Shown: positions 1-9,080, numbered from the stretch's first letter. The stretch: 64,000 nt of DNA from Ga0077527 sp032128415 (GCA_032128415.1 JAQBGW010000004.1:35820-99819), one strand, 5' to 3'. Numbers and translations are program-made. The notes: generated from the letters alone by a model not told the origin.

Positions 1-1
1 G

Positions 2-298
2 CACGAGGGCTTCGATTGCAGTGGCCTCGTCTACTACACGTATACGTCGAACGGCCACGCCGTGCCGCGCACCTCGCGGGAGCAGTTCAGCGCTTCGCAC
101 AAGATCCCGCTCGCGCAAGCCGTGGAAGGCGACCTGCTGTTCTTTCAGGATCAGGAGAAGCTCTCGCACGTCGGCATCTACCTGGGCGACGGCCGGTTCG
201 TCCACGCGCCGTCAAGCGGCGACAGCGTACGAGTCGCAGACATCGACTCACCTTATTATCAGCGCCACCTGATCGCGGTCGGGCGGCTGCTCCCCTGA
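2..298 (+). CDS. NlpC/P60 family C40 peptidase, 3' part only
   Basis: The reading frame enters from the left edge, so the N-terminus and any signal peptide are missing. The visible 98 residues carry the catalytic cysteine in FDCSGLV close to the edge and the catalytic histidine in HVGIYLGDGRFVHAP, as expected of NlpC/P60 endopeptidases that cut peptide cross-links in murein. This family normally acts in the periplasm or outer membrane. The stop codon lies 2 bases before the end of the convergent hydrolase gene. Family assignment is firm; the physiological role cannot be narrowed from this fragment. Confidence 0.9.
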   Translation, partial: HEGFDCSGLVYYTYTSNGHAVPRTSREQFSASHKIPLAQAVEGDLLFFQDQEKLSHVGIYLGDGRFVHAPSSGDSVRVADIDSPYYQRHLIAVGRLLP

Positions 299-300
299 CC

Positions 301-1347
301 TCAGGCAGGGGCGTCTCGATCGCCGGTATCGACCTTGCGCAGGAACTTGATCAGGCCCTCGAAGTACGTGGCCTGGTCGTCATAGAGCGCCATGTGACTG
401 CCATGGGGGCAGTAATGATACGTGCCGTTTGGTAACTGGCCCGCCATCCATTCCATGTGCTTCGGGTCCATCGTGTCGTAACGGGCGCCGATTACGAGCG
501 TCGGCATCTGGATAGTCTTGAGATCCGCGCTCCGGTCCCAGTGCTCGAGTTTCCCGCTTGCGCCCATCTCGCTCGGGCCCTGAATCGGAATGTAAATGTC
601 GTGATTGAGCTTTGCGAACGCGCGATTCACCGGATCCGGCCACTGGTCGGCGGGCATGCGCAGGATGTGCTGCTCGTAGAAGTTGGGCACGAGCAGTTCC
701 ATGTAGCGCGGGTTCTCGTAGTCCTTCGCTTTTTCGAACGCCTCGATCTCCTTCAGCGCCGCCGGGTCCATGGCCGGCATCAGGACATTCTTGGCGTACT
801 CGTTGTAGGCCGGGATGCTCGACATCATGTTCGAGACGATCAGGCCCTTGAGGTTCTCCTGGTGCGCCAGCGCGTATTCGATCGCGAGAATCCCGCCCCA
901 GGACTGGCCGTATAAATAGAAGTTGTCCGCGTTCAGGCCGAGCGCCTTGCGGACCTGCTCCACTTCGTCGACAAAGCGCGGAATCTCCCAGAGCTCCGGC
1001 TCTTTCGGCTGGTCCGAGTACGCCGAGCCGAGTTGATCATAGTAGTAATACTCGATACCTGCGCCCGGAAAATAGGAGTCGAAGGCTTCCAGGTATTCGT
1101 GCGTGGCGCCCGGCCCGCCGTGCAACAACAGGACCTTGATCCGCGGGTTGTTGCCGATCCGCTTGGTCCAGACATGGAAGGTGCCTTTCGGTGTCGTGAC
1201 AGGAATCATCCGCACGCCGCCGGCGAGCGTGTCTTCGCGCCCTGTATTGTCGAAGTAGGTGGCGAGGCTGTTGTCGTGCGGTGTTTGCTGCACGCAGCCC
1301 AGGAACAGCGCGGCGAGCGCCATCGGCCAAATGTGCCTGGTGATCAT
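301..1347 (-). CDS. Proline iminopeptidase-like alpha/beta hydrolase, predicted lipoprotein
   Basis: A 348-residue serine hydrolase of peptidase family S33. Visible motifs are HGGPG (oxyanion hole), GQSWGG (nucleophile serine), an acid in GARYDTMDP and the histidine in PHGSHMALYDD. I start at the ATG giving MITRHIWPMALAALFLGC, because a G-rich ribosome site (GGGGGGA) lies just upstream and the N-terminus is a lipoprotein signal with lipobox LFLGC. A longer open frame upstream is not needed. Family members remove N-terminal proline or cleave related amides; the lipobox suggests an envelope-anchored form. Substrate unknown. Confidence 0.88.
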   Translation of the reverse strand: MITRHIWPMALAALFLGCVQQTPHDNSLATYFDNTGREDTLAGGVRMIPVTTPKGTFHVWTKRIGNNPRIKVLLLHGGPGATHEYLEAFDSYFPGAGIEYYYYDQLGSAYSDQPKEPELWEIPRFVDEVEQVRKALGLNADNFYLYGQSWGGILAIEYALAHQENLKGLIVSNMMSSIPAYNEYAKNVLMPAMDPAALKEIEAFEKAKDYENPRYMELLVPNFYEQHILRMPADQWPDPVNRAFAKLNHDIYIPIQGPSEMGASGKLEHWDRSADLKTIQMPTLVIGARYDTMDPKHMEWMAGQLPNGTYHYCPHGSHMALYDDQATYFEGLIKFLRKVDTGDRDAPA

Positions 1348-1466
1348 GATTCCCCCCGAATCGTGGCTGCGGCGAATATAAGCGGCTTCCCGGGCGGTTC
1401 GCCAGTCCCTGGCGCAGTGACGATGTTTCCGATTCGAGGCGTACAATAATCGGAGCAGGTACGCGC

Positions 1467-2117
1467 ATGTCCACAGGTTCAGCAAGCCTACGTTTCGCAC
1501 TCCTGGTCTCGCCCATCCTTGCGCTGCGCCTGGCCGCGGCGGACGAGTCGCCTCAAACGACCTGCACGCCGGGCGAAGTCGTTCCGCTGGACGAAAGCGA
1601 CCGTCAAGCCATCACGCTCGAAGTGGTGCAGCGATATCCGCTCGCGGCCTCGAGTCCCGGCATCAAGTTTGCTGCCGCCTGGTGTGCGATGCCGCAGACA
1701 GAAATCGCCGACGTCGTCTTTTATCCGCACGAAGAAAGTGCTGGCATCAAGGAGGCGTTTCAGGTCCATTGCCGACGCGGGCACCCGGGGGATTCGTGGG
1801 CGTGCGAACGGACGAGACTGCGTCGCTACGTGCGGCTTGACTCGCAGGACTTCGAGGTCCGTGTCGTAGGCAATCCCAAGATCGACGAAATACTCGCCCT
1901 CATTCAGGCGACTCGGGGGACGGCGCAGTCGACCGCAGCCGGTCCGGCCATCGCCGAGGCAGTTATCATCGTCATCCCGGCGGATGGCGGATATGTCGTC
2001 GGCTGGGGCAGTGACGAGGGCTACGGAGGGATCAGCGTGGAAGCGCGACTCAGGGAAAACGGCAATCCTGCGGTGCCAGAAGACTGGCTGACGCAAATAT
2101 CCGAGACGCCGGAATAG
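1467..2117 (+). CDS. Hypothetical secreted protein
   Basis: A 216-residue protein that I do not recognise. Residues 1-25 form a plausible Sec signal (hydrophobic FALLVSPILALRLAAA, then ADES). The mature part has four cysteines that could form disulfides and no transmembrane segment. It is divergent from the proline iminopeptidase gene, with 119 bases between the two starts. Codon use resembles the neighbours and the frame is long, so it is probably real, but no function can be given. Confidence 0.6.
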   Translation: MSTGSASLRFALLVSPILALRLAAADESPQTTCTPGEVVPLDESDRQAITLEVVQRYPLAASSPGIKFAAAWCAMPQTEIADVVFYPHEESAGIKEAFQVHCRRGHPGDSWACERTRLRRYVRLDSQDFEVRVVGNPKIDEILALIQATRGTAQSTAAGPAIAEAVIIVIPADGGYVVGWGSDEGYGGISVEARLRENGNPAVPEDWLTQISETPE

Positions 2118-2135
2118 CCATCCGGCAACCGCTGG

Positions 2136-2354
2136 TCACCCGCCCTTCGCGAGAGCAACAAACTCCAGCAGATCCCCCGGCTGGCACTTCAACTCGCGGC
2201 ACAAGGCTTCCAGCGTGGTGAAGCGAATGGCTCGCGCTTTGTTGGTCTTCAGGATGGAAAGATTGGCGAGCGTGATCCCCATTCTCTGGGCCAATTCGGT
2301 CAGCGTGATCTCACGCTCCGACATCACGCGATCGAGGTTGAGCTTGATGGGCAT
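2136..2354 (-). CDS. YozG-like XRE family transcriptional regulator
   Basis: A 72-residue helix-turn-helix protein. The core ITLTELAQRMGITLANLSILKTNKARAIRF, with the ending LCRELKCQPGDLLEF, is characteristic of the small YozG subgroup of Cro/C1-type regulators. Genes of this group usually lie directly downstream of a DUF2975 membrane-protein gene. That holds here: the DUF2975-like stop codon is about 10 bases before this start on the same strand. The regulator looks intact although its partner is shortened. Confidence 0.85.
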   Translation of the reverse strand: MPIKLNLDRVMSEREITLTELAQRMGITLANLSILKTNKARAIRFTTLEALCRELKCQPGDLLEFVALAKGG

Positions 2355-2363
2355 GGGCTGCGC

Positions 2364-2630
2364 TCAGACCGTAAGGTCGCTGTCGCGTTGCAGAGCGAGC
2401 CCCTGGCGGAAAACTTCCGCCAGCGCCAGAACCAGGAGCCCATAGAAAAATGTGGGTCTGCCGAACGGAGAGTGATACCCGAGCCACGGCGGGCTCTGGG
2501 CCGGCGGCAGGTGCACCGGCGTTCCTGAAATGGCGATCTGGGTGTGATCCACGAGGTAGGCGTACATCGCGTGAGCGAACCAGGCGCCGGGCATGCAGGT
2601 CGCCGCCGAAATCCATCTGGGCACCCGCAC
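2364..2630 (-). pseudogene. DUF2975-like membrane protein, N-terminus missing
   Basis: The C-terminal half (PTFFYGLLVLALAEVFRQGL, then ALQRDSDLTV) matches the last membrane helix and conserved tail I know from DUF2975 proteins, and the YozG-type regulator follows at once. DUF2975 proteins are usually about 160 residues with several membrane helices. Here only 88 residues are open from a GTG, and an in-frame stop lies about 14 codons further upstream. No other frame upstream supplies the missing helices. I read it as a 5'-truncated remnant. A short functional variant is possible. Confidence 0.5.
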
Positions 2631-2819
2631 CGTGCTGGAGTATCTGCTCTCGCCGGTGACCAGGGCGTTTCATGAGGCGGGGCGGGAGCGGTAGCGGCGT
2701 TCGCACTGTGGCGTAAGGTTGGCGCAAGCCGGTACTGCGAGCATGTCATCCGTGCTGTGCTGATCCAGGGATGCTGGTTCATGTGCAGAACCCCATCCAC
2801 TTCTATTCAGGAGTTCGTT

Positions 2820-3023
2820 ATGAAAAAGATTATTTCAGGAATCACCCTGTCGTTGGTGTCGCTGGCAGCGCTGGCTCAAGAAGCCATCGTTCCTGAGGTG
2901 CCGCAAGTTGATTCCGACCCCACCGCAATGATCATATTCGCGGTGTTATTTGTCGGCATGATCGGCGTCTACGCCTTCGTGATCTGGAGGAACGAGCGGA
3001 AAAAGAAAGACACGACCGAATAA
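2820..3023 (+). CDS. Small membrane protein with signal-like N-terminus
   Basis: A 67-residue protein starting at MKKIISGITL behind a good AGGAG site. The N-terminal hydrophobic stretch ends in AALAQ, a plausible signal-peptidase site. A single transmembrane segment follows (AMIIFAVLFVGMIGVYAFVI) and then a strongly basic tail (RNERKKK). No family recognised. The upstream in-frame ATG is rejected because its extra residues look like non-coding translation. A strong terminator lies just after the gene. Confidence 0.65.
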   Translation: MKKIISGITLSLVSLAALAQEAIVPEVPQVDSDPTAMIIFAVLFVGMIGVYAFVIWRNERKKKDTTE

Positions 3024-3046
3024 CCGGCATACGGCCCTAAGCCCGC

Positions 3047-3077
3047 AAAAAAAGGCGCTCCGCGGAGCGCCTTTTTT
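3047..3077. terminator. Bidirectional rho-independent terminator
   Basis: A perfect 7-bp stem (GGCGCTC / GAGCGCC) around the loop CGCG, with an A-run before it and a T-run after it. It can therefore stop transcription in both directions. It sits between the small membrane-protein gene and the convergent hydrolase gene. Confidence 0.92.
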
Positions 3078-3096
3078 ATTAAGTGACGTGGCCAGA

Positions 3097-4323
3097 TCAG
3101 AAATAAGCCTGCCCGCGTTTGACCGGCGGCGTCCAGCCGCAGTCCGACCACGGTCCGTCGCCGTGTTCCTTGATGTATGAAATACGGCCGCGTTTGGTCG
3201 GCTTTTTGCCCGAGAAAAAGGCCTGGAGCCAGTCGAACACATAATCGTGGCAGTCCATGCCGCCGAGATTGCCGATGCTCCACAGCGGATGGTATTGGTT
3301 CTCGAATACCCACATTTCCTTCGGCACCTTGAGGTCTTCGTAGGCCTCGATCGCGTCTTCCAGCGGGCACAGCGGATCGAATTCGCCGGTGACCAGCAGC
3401 GTCGGGCATTTGATCTTGTCGAGATAGCCGCGCACCGTCATGCCTTTGGCGACTTCTTCGTCGAAGCGTTCCTCGTCCTCGTAACCCGCCATGTACATGA
3501 ACATCTGTTTGAAGCGCGGTGAGGACTGCGTGAAGATGGTGTTGTTCGGATTGAAGCAGGCCACGGAGCTGACGACAACGGCTGCGCGATGGTCGTAGCT
3601 CGACAGCCGCAGCGACCAGTAACTCCCCATGCTGATGCCGTAGATGGCGATTTTGTTCTTGTCGACTTCCGGACGTTTGCGCAGGTAGCTGATCACGGCG
3701 GCGCCGGCGCGTTCGTAGTTGTCGGCTACCGCGCGGATTTTCTGCAGGTTGGAATTGCCCTGGCCCGGGCCGTCCATCGCCAGCACATGAAAGCCGCGGG
3801 CGTGGGCGATGTTGTGGTACGCCTTGGGAAACACTTCCTTGGACTGGTCCATGCCCGGCACGTAGATCACCACCGGCGCCTTGCGCCGGTCCGGCAGCAG
3901 GTGCAGCAGGCATGAAATTGTTGTGCCATTGTCGAACGGCACCTCAACGCGCTCGATCGGGTAGTCCGCCGTTTGCGTGCGGCGGTCCACCACTGCGGAG
4001 AGCTTGCGGTAGAGCTGCTTTTTGACCGGGTGATTGTCGAAGTAGATGGGATGCTGGGCCATGCGGTAAGCCTCGATCGCATGGTCATAGTGATACGTCG
4101 CAGTAGCCTTGGCGCCGCGCGCCTGCGCCAGTTTGGCCAGGCGCTCGTGACGCTCGCCGGCTTCGCGCCAGACTTTCGGCAGCATCCGGTAATTACGGGC
4201 GCGCTTGCCGGCGGGAACCTCGACGTCGTCGCGTTCGAAATTCTGCACGCGCCCGCGCATGTTCAGCGCGAGGTCGAGCATCCATTGCTGGTTGTCGCGC
4301 TCAGTTCTCAGCTTGCGTATCAC
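3097..4323 (-). CDS. FrsA/DUF1100-type alpha/beta hydrolase
   Basis: A 408-residue serine hydrolase with a helical N-terminal cap (about residues 1-150) before the alpha/beta core. Visible motifs are PGMDQSKE, DGPGQGN, the nucleophile elbow GISMGSY, an acid in GEFDPLCPLED and a late histidine in NQYHPLWS. The layout resembles 2,6-dihydroxypseudooxynicotine hydrolase and related C-C or ester hydrolases. I start at a GTG preceded by GGAG at 5-base spacing rather than the ATG 19 codons upstream. A paralogue with the same architecture lies at 17253-18422. Substrate unknown. Confidence 0.85.
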   Translation of the reverse strand: MIRKLRTERDNQQWMLDLALNMRGRVQNFERDDVEVPAGKRARNYRMLPKVWREAGERHERLAKLAQARGAKATATYHYDHAIEAYRMAQHPIYFDNHPVKKQLYRKLSAVVDRRTQTADYPIERVEVPFDNGTTISCLLHLLPDRRKAPVVIYVPGMDQSKEVFPKAYHNIAHARGFHVLAMDGPGQGNSNLQKIRAVADNYERAGAAVISYLRKRPEVDKNKIAIYGISMGSYWSLRLSSYDHRAAVVVSSVACFNPNNTIFTQSSPRFKQMFMYMAGYEDEERFDEEVAKGMTVRGYLDKIKCPTLLVTGEFDPLCPLEDAIEAYEDLKVPKEMWVFENQYHPLWSIGNLGGMDCHDYVFDWLQAFFSGKKPTKRGRISYIKEHGDGPWSDCGWTPPVKRGQAYF

Positions 4324-4391
4324 GGTTACTCCAGTCTGTCGGTTCACAACATCAAAGGGCCGATGGCGATGCTGCGCCATGGCTGCGGTTT

Positions 4392-4814
4392 TCAGCGCGG
4401 GCGAAATATCAGGGTAATGCGGTTGCCGACCGGCAGTGCGGTGTGGCGGGCTTGTTCGGTCAGGCGCAGGATCAAGGGTACGCCGAGCCCGCCGACCTGG
4501 CGGAGGTCAATATTCGGATCGGTATGGCTGGTGGAGACTTCGGCAAACGGATCGTGTGGCGGCGAGCGATCTTCGTAGGTCAGCCCAATCGAGCGATCCG
4601 CATTGGGCTCGATGCCCAGATACACTTGATTTCCGGCGCCCTCCGGTGTGCCATATTTCACGGAATTGGTGAATAATTCCTCAAGAATCAGCGTACAGCG
4701 ATGAATATCATTGGGTTGCCAGTGCAACGCGGCAACGCGCGTTTCCAGCTGCTCGCGTATGGCATCGAAGGCTTCCAGGCGTGCGGGGAACGATTGCAGG
4801 GGCGAGATGGGCAT
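4392..4814 (-). CDS. RsbW-like anti-sigma factor / serine-protein kinase
   Basis: A single GHKL ATPase domain of about 140 residues with no sensor or membrane region. The N-box is EELFTNSVKYG and the glycine-rich loop is VGGLGVPLIL, typical of HATPase_c_2 proteins of the RsbW/SpoIIAB type. Such proteins phosphorylate a STAS-domain antagonist and bind a sigma factor or other target. A STAS protein (9081-9449) and a SpoIIE-type phosphatase (6026-8104) lie within 5 kb, so the three are probably partners. No sigma-factor gene is visible nearby. The start MPISPLQ is chosen as the ATG fitting the domain; its ribosome site is weak. Confidence 0.82.
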   Translation of the reverse strand: MPISPLQSFPARLEAFDAIREQLETRVAALHWQPNDIHRCTLILEELFTNSVKYGTPEGAGNQVYLGIEPNADRSIGLTYEDRSPPHDPFAEVSTSHTDPNIDLRQVGGLGVPLILRLTEQARHTALPVGNRITLIFRPR

Positions 4815-4938
4815 AGGGCAAGCACAGGATCCGTGGAGTGGCGGACATAGACGCAATGGCAGTATTATAATCACCTCGTCGTCATCGTTGGCCGGTGTTT
4901 TTCCGGGCAGCGATCATCACTTTGACCAGGAGCGTGCC

Positions 4939-5385
4939 ATGCTGATTCGAAATCTGAAATACATAGTTGTCGCAATGGCTGTGCTGTTTGCGCCTGCGGT
5001 TATGGCGGCGGACGACGCGGGACAGATCAAGGTGGTTAACGGATCGGTCACCATCGAGCGCGGTGGACAAACCCTGCCGGCCGTGATGGGGGCACGTATT
5101 CAGCAAACGGATACTCTGCGCACCGGTGCCGGGGGCTCGGTCGGCGTCACCATGCTCGACAACACGCTGGTATCGGTCGGGCCGAACAGCGTGCTGGTCA
5201 TCGAGCGCTATGCTTTTAACTCCACCACGCATCAGGGCCACTTTGACGCCGGCCTGCGTCGCGGTACGCTGTCCATGGTGTCAGGCAAGCTGGCCAAGCA
5301 ATCGCCGGATGCGGTGCGGGTGATTACGCCGGGCACTGTGCTGGGTGCGCGTGGCACTGAATTTCACGTTCAAGTCACCGACTGA
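4939..5385 (+). CDS. FecR domain protein
   Basis: A 148-residue secreted protein with signal peptide MLIRNLKYIVVAMAVLFAPAVMAA, then a FecR domain (GSVTIERGG...GARIQQTDTLRTGAGGSVGVTMLDNTLVSVGPNS...GTVLGARGTEFHV). The start has a good AGGAGCG site. Here the domain stands alone, without the inner-membrane anchor of the classic iron-regulated FecR. FecR-only proteins often occur next to CHASE2 signalling proteins, and one is encoded convergently just downstream (6026-8104). Probably periplasmic, possibly a ligand or partner of the CHASE2 sensor. Confidence 0.85.
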   Translation: MLIRNLKYIVVAMAVLFAPAVMAADDAGQIKVVNGSVTIERGGQTLPAVMGARIQQTDTLRTGAGGSVGVTMLDNTLVSVGPNSVLVIERYAFNSTTHQGHFDAGLRRGTLSMVSGKLAKQSPDAVRVITPGTVLGARGTEFHVQVTD

Positions 5386-5399
5386 TTCCGGGCGTTCAC

Positions 5400-6029
5400 A
5401 TGCGCTTGAATGAGCTGGGCAGCATAATAGTCATTGTCGTGCTGACGCTGATGGCGTACTTCGTGTCGCAGCAGCCCTCCTCTGCGCCGCAACCGAAAAC
5501 CCTGGTCATACTGGTACCGGGTGCGGATGGCAAAGTGGGCGCTGTCAGCGTCAAGTCGGCACAGGGTGAAACGGTAATCGACAGCGCCTATGCCTCGGCG
5601 ACGTCCGTCGGCGGCGCTGCACCGGTCGTCGGCCGCAGCAGCGCCGCGCAGGTGCAACAGATATTTGGTGACACCACGCTCAAGGCGCGGCCGCAACCGC
5701 CGGTATCCTATACGCTGAACTTTCTCGAAGGGAGTGACGAGTACACGACGGAATCGCGCCAGACCTTTGAAACGGTTTTGCGTGAACTCGCCAAGCGGCC
5801 CGCCGCTGAAATCGCCGTGATTGGCCATACCGACCGTGCCGGCGCTGTGGAATACAACGACAAGTTGTCGCGGCAGCGCGCGGAGCGCGTACGCACTGAT
5901 TTTCTGAAGCGCGGTGTGCCGGAGCGCTCGATCAGCGTGGCCGGCCGCGGCGAGCGCGAACCGCTGGTAGCGACGGCTGACGAGATACCGGAAGCCCGCA
6001 ACCGGCGCGTCGAGATCAATATTCGCTAA
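5400..6029 (+). CDS. OmpA-like C-terminal domain protein with N-terminal anchor
   Basis: A 209-residue protein. A hydrophobic N-terminal segment (SIIVIVVLTLMAYFV) gives a membrane anchor or uncleaved signal. After a low-complexity linker comes a complete OmpA peptidoglycan-binding domain from about residue 105 (LNFLEGSDEYTTESR, VIGHTDRAGAVEYNDKLS, RAERVRTDFLKRG, GEREPLVAT, NRRVEINIR). It follows the FecR gene by 14 bases and probably forms an operon with it, tethering the complex to murein. Its end overlaps the convergent CHASE2 gene by 4 bases. Confidence 0.85.
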   Translation: MRLNELGSIIVIVVLTLMAYFVSQQPSSAPQPKTLVILVPGADGKVGAVSVKSAQGETVIDSAYASATSVGGAAPVVGRSSAAQVQQIFGDTTLKARPQPPVSYTLNFLEGSDEYTTESRQTFETVLRELAKRPAAEIAVIGHTDRAGAVEYNDKLSRQRAERVRTDFLKRGVPERSISVAGRGEREPLVATADEIPEARNRRVEINIR

Positions 6030-8104
6030 AGGTTCTGGCCGGACTTTGCCGGTCCGCGCCAGCGCAGCGCGAGCATCGTAATATCATCGGCGCGTTCCTC
6101 GACAGCCCCGTACTCCTGCAGATCGCGCTGCACAGCCGCGATGATATCGGCGCAGGAGATCGTCCGGTCCAGTTCTCCCAGCAGCCGGCACAACCGTTCG
6201 CGGCCATAGAGTTGGCCTTGTGCATCCATCGCTTCTGTCACGCCGTCGGTGTAGAGGAGCAATGCGTCGCCCGGCTCCAGCGTGCAGACCGCACCGATAT
6301 AAGGATGCTCCTCGATCATGCAGATGGGCGGCCCGCCGGCGGCGTCCAGCCGTTCGAGGCCGCCGCGGTTGCGCAGCAGAATCGGCGCGTCGTGTCCCGC
6401 GTTGGCGTAATCCAGTCGGCCGCTGTTGAGTTCGAGGCTGCACAGCAGCGCAGTCACAAACATTTCTTCCGGGTTGTCGCGGGCAATTTCCTGGTTGGCC
6501 TCGGTCAGCACGGCGGCCATGTTGCTGCCGCCGCGCAATGCCGCGCTCTTGCACAGGGCCTTGCTGACGGCCATGAGCAGGCTCGCCGGCAGTCCCTTGC
6601 CCGACACGTCGCCGACGAGGAAGGTCAGGCGATCCGCCGACGGTTTGAAGAAATCGTACAGGTCACCGCCGACCACCCGCGCTGGCGCCATCACCGCGTC
6701 AATGTCGCAGCGCGCCTCGGACATCAGCGCCGATGCTTGCGGCAACAGGCCCGTCTGCACGCGGCGTGCGGCTTCAAGTTCGCCCGAGACGCGGGCAGCC
6801 GTTTCGCGCTCAGCAAGCAGGGATAAACGCAACGTGCGGCGCTGCCGTTCCAGATGTATCAATTTGCTGCCCAGGCATGCCATGAATACCAATGCGAGTC
6901 CGACTGCGGGCGAGGCTGCGTCAAACAATAATCCGTTCGCGCGGAAGGCCACGGCGCCGGTCATGGCGACGACGGCGATTAACAACGCGGCACCGCCCAG
7001 TGATATTACAGGCCGCGCCCGCGGGGTGACCATCACCAACAGCAGACCGGTCAGCGCGAGGATTGCGAGTTCTACCTGGTGCGCCCAGTGCGGTCGCGAC
7101 AGATACTGGCCGTCAAAAATGTTTTCCAGTATTTGCACGTGTATCTCGGCACCGGGCACGCGTGCATCGACCGGGGTCGCAGGGAAATCGACCAGCGCAA
7201 TCCCGGTCAGCGCAATAATGACCAGTTTGCCCCGCAGCAATGCCGGATCAACGCGATTTTCAATCACGTCGGTTGCGGATACAAAGCGCGACGAGTCGTG
7301 CTTGCTGAAATGGATGCGCACCTGGCCGTCGCTCCCGGTAGGTATGGCGATGTCGCCGGTGCCGACGGTGCTGACGCCCGCTGCGGTGGCGCGTATGCGG
7401 ATCACCGGTTCTTTGGCGGCGACGCGGATCATTTCCAGACCCAGCATGGGCACTATGGCGTTATTGATGACGGCGACCACGGGCAGGCTGCGCACGATAC
7501 CGCCCTGCGTGTCGGTGCTGATGGCACCGTGACCGGCCGCCGCACGATCGATGATCGGCGTGCTGCGCACGGCATTGCGGTAGCGCAAAAGCCGGTGCAG
7601 CGGATCGGGGCCTTCAATGACGATGGGCGCGAAACCGCCCTGCTCATTTACGCCTTCACCGTTGGTGCCGGCCACCGCCAGCACGCCGCGCGCACGGCTC
7701 AGTGCGGCGGCGAACTGGCGATCATGATCGGAGTCGGCAAGGCCGGCCGCCCTGGCGTAACGATCCTGCTCGGGGAACAGCAGGTCGAGGCCGATTGCAG
7801 CCGGTTGGTTTGCGGAAATGCTGTCAACCAGACGCGCGAGATCGCGGCGTGGCCAGGGCCAGTGGCCGTAACGACGGAGGCTCGCTTCATCAATGGCCAC
7901 AATGACGGCAGGTGCGCTTTGCCGTTCGCGTGGCCACAGTTTCTGATACACATCAAACAAAGCGAGTTGCAATATTTGATGCGCGGGTGTGAACGCCATC
8001 TGCAGCGCAACGAGGGTCGCGAGCACGATGATTCCCGCTCCCCACGAGGGCCATAGCCGCCGTGCCGGGGCGCGAGCCGGCGTTTGTGGGGTAGACGCAG
8101 ACAC
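6026..8104 (-). CDS. CHASE2-domain membrane sensor with SpoIIE-type PP2C phosphatase
   Basis: A 692-residue protein. A hydrophobic helix near the N-terminus is followed by an extracytoplasmic CHASE2 domain (VIVAIDEASLRRYGHWPWPR, AIGLDLLFPE), then three membrane helices, a coiled linker (RETAARVSGELEAARRVQTG) and a SpoIIE/RsbU phosphatase with metal-binding motifs GGDLYDFF, VGDVSGKG, TDGVTEAMD and ERADDITML. It should dephosphorylate a phospho-STAS protein in response to a periplasmic signal. The GTG start overlaps the upstream metallo-hydrolase stop (TAGTG), implying translational coupling. The longer in-frame extension is antisense-like sequence and is rejected. Confidence 0.87.
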   Translation of the reverse strand: MSASTPQTPARAPARRLWPSWGAGIIVLATLVALQMAFTPAHQILQLALFDVYQKLWPRERQSAPAVIVAIDEASLRRYGHWPWPRRDLARLVDSISANQPAAIGLDLLFPEQDRYARAAGLADSDHDRQFAAALSRARGVLAVAGTNGEGVNEQGGFAPIVIEGPDPLHRLLRYRNAVRSTPIIDRAAAGHGAISTDTQGGIVRSLPVVAVINNAIVPMLGLEMIRVAAKEPVIRIRATAAGVSTVGTGDIAIPTGSDGQVRIHFSKHDSSRFVSATDVIENRVDPALLRGKLVIIALTGIALVDFPATPVDARVPGAEIHVQILENIFDGQYLSRPHWAHQVELAILALTGLLLVMVTPRARPVISLGGAALLIAVVAMTGAVAFRANGLLFDAASPAVGLALVFMACLGSKLIHLERQRRTLRLSLLAERETAARVSGELEAARRVQTGLLPQASALMSEARCDIDAVMAPARVVGGDLYDFFKPSADRLTFLVGDVSGKGLPASLLMAVSKALCKSAALRGGSNMAAVLTEANQEIARDNPEEMFVTALLCSLELNSGRLDYANAGHDAPILLRNRGGLERLDAAGGPPICMIEEHPYIGAVCTLEPGDALLLYTDGVTEAMDAQGQLYGRERLCRLLGELDRTISCADIIAAVQRDLQEYGAVEERADDITMLALRWRGPAKSGQNL

Positions 8105-9060
8105 TAGAGCGTTACCACCAGGCCGTCGTAAGCACTGAATACTTCCAGCGCTGCACCGTCGCGCGTGATTTCCTCGAGACGTCGTGTCTGCCGCAGCACA
8201 TCCTCGAGCTGGACGTCGGTGTATGACGGCTCGTGGTGAAACAGGCACAGGCGCCTGGCGCGCGCCATCTGGCACAGCTCGACGCCGATGACATTGCTGG
8301 AGTGCCCCCAGTCTTCCTTGACCGATGCAGCATCCGCCAGCGAGTACATGGCATCAAAAATAACCAGATCGGCTTCGCTGAAGAACTGCGCGAATGCCTC
8401 GGACTCCCCGTCTTGTTCGGTGCGATGTTCGGAATCCGTGGAATACACCACGCGCTTGCCGTTTTTTTCGAAACGGTAACCGTAAGAATCGCCGCTATGC
8501 CGCTGCAGCTTTGGTGTAACAGCGTAGCCGGCGATGGTCGTGGTTTTACCGGGTTCCAGCACATCGAATTCAACCCCGGCCGGTAGTGCCGCGAACTCCA
8601 CCGGGAACGACGGCGCGCCATGTTGGCGGCGGAAGGCGGCTTCGAGCGTGGCATGACAGCCGTGGATGATAATGCGGTTTCCCGATACGTACACGGGTGG
8701 AAACATCGGGAATCCCATGATGTGATCCCAATGCAAATGCGACATGAACACGTGATAAGTCTGCGGTGCGGCCGCCCCGTAGCGCCGCATCATTTCCACG
8801 CCGTAGCGTCGCGCGCCGGAACCAAAATCACAGATCACATGATTATTCTCGCCGTCAATCAATTCGACGCACGATGAATCCCCGCCGAAGGTGCCGCTGA
8901 CGCTGAATGGCAGCTCGGCGATGAAGGCATCGATAGCCGCGGGCGTGGCGAGCGCGCGACCTTGTGCCGCTGTCAACGCCGCCCTCAGTTTTGCGCGTAC
9001 CCCGGCGGTGGTCAGCGGCGCTGGTAGCGAACCCCGGGTGCCCCAGAAACGGATCTGCAT
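8104..9060 (-). CDS. Metallo-beta-lactamase-fold hydrolase
   Basis: A 318-residue protein with the fold's metal-binding motif HLHWDH, an early GTRGS segment, a central FGGDSSCVEL, the ligand region STDSEHR/FDAMYSLADA and a late FHHEPSYTD. It resembles the PhnP/cyclic-phosphate phosphodiesterase branch rather than true beta-lactamases. It lies between the STAS gene and the CHASE2-phosphatase gene on one strand and overlaps the latter. It may act on a nucleotide or phosphorylated signal within this module, but that is inference from position. Confidence 0.82.
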   Translation of the reverse strand: MQIRFWGTRGSLPAPLTTAGVRAKLRAALTAAQGRALATPAAIDAFIAELPFSVSGTFGGDSSCVELIDGENNHVICDFGSGARRYGVEMMRRYGAAAPQTYHVFMSHLHWDHIMGFPMFPPVYVSGNRIIIHGCHATLEAAFRRQHGAPSFPVEFAALPAGVEFDVLEPGKTTTIAGYAVTPKLQRHSGDSYGYRFEKNGKRVVYSTDSEHRTEQDGESEAFAQFFSEADLVIFDAMYSLADAASVKEDWGHSSNVIGVELCQMARARRLCLFHHEPSYTDVQLEDVLRQTRRLEEITRDGAALEVFSAYDGLVVTL

Positions 9061-9080
9061 ATTGGTTAAATTATTTTAAT

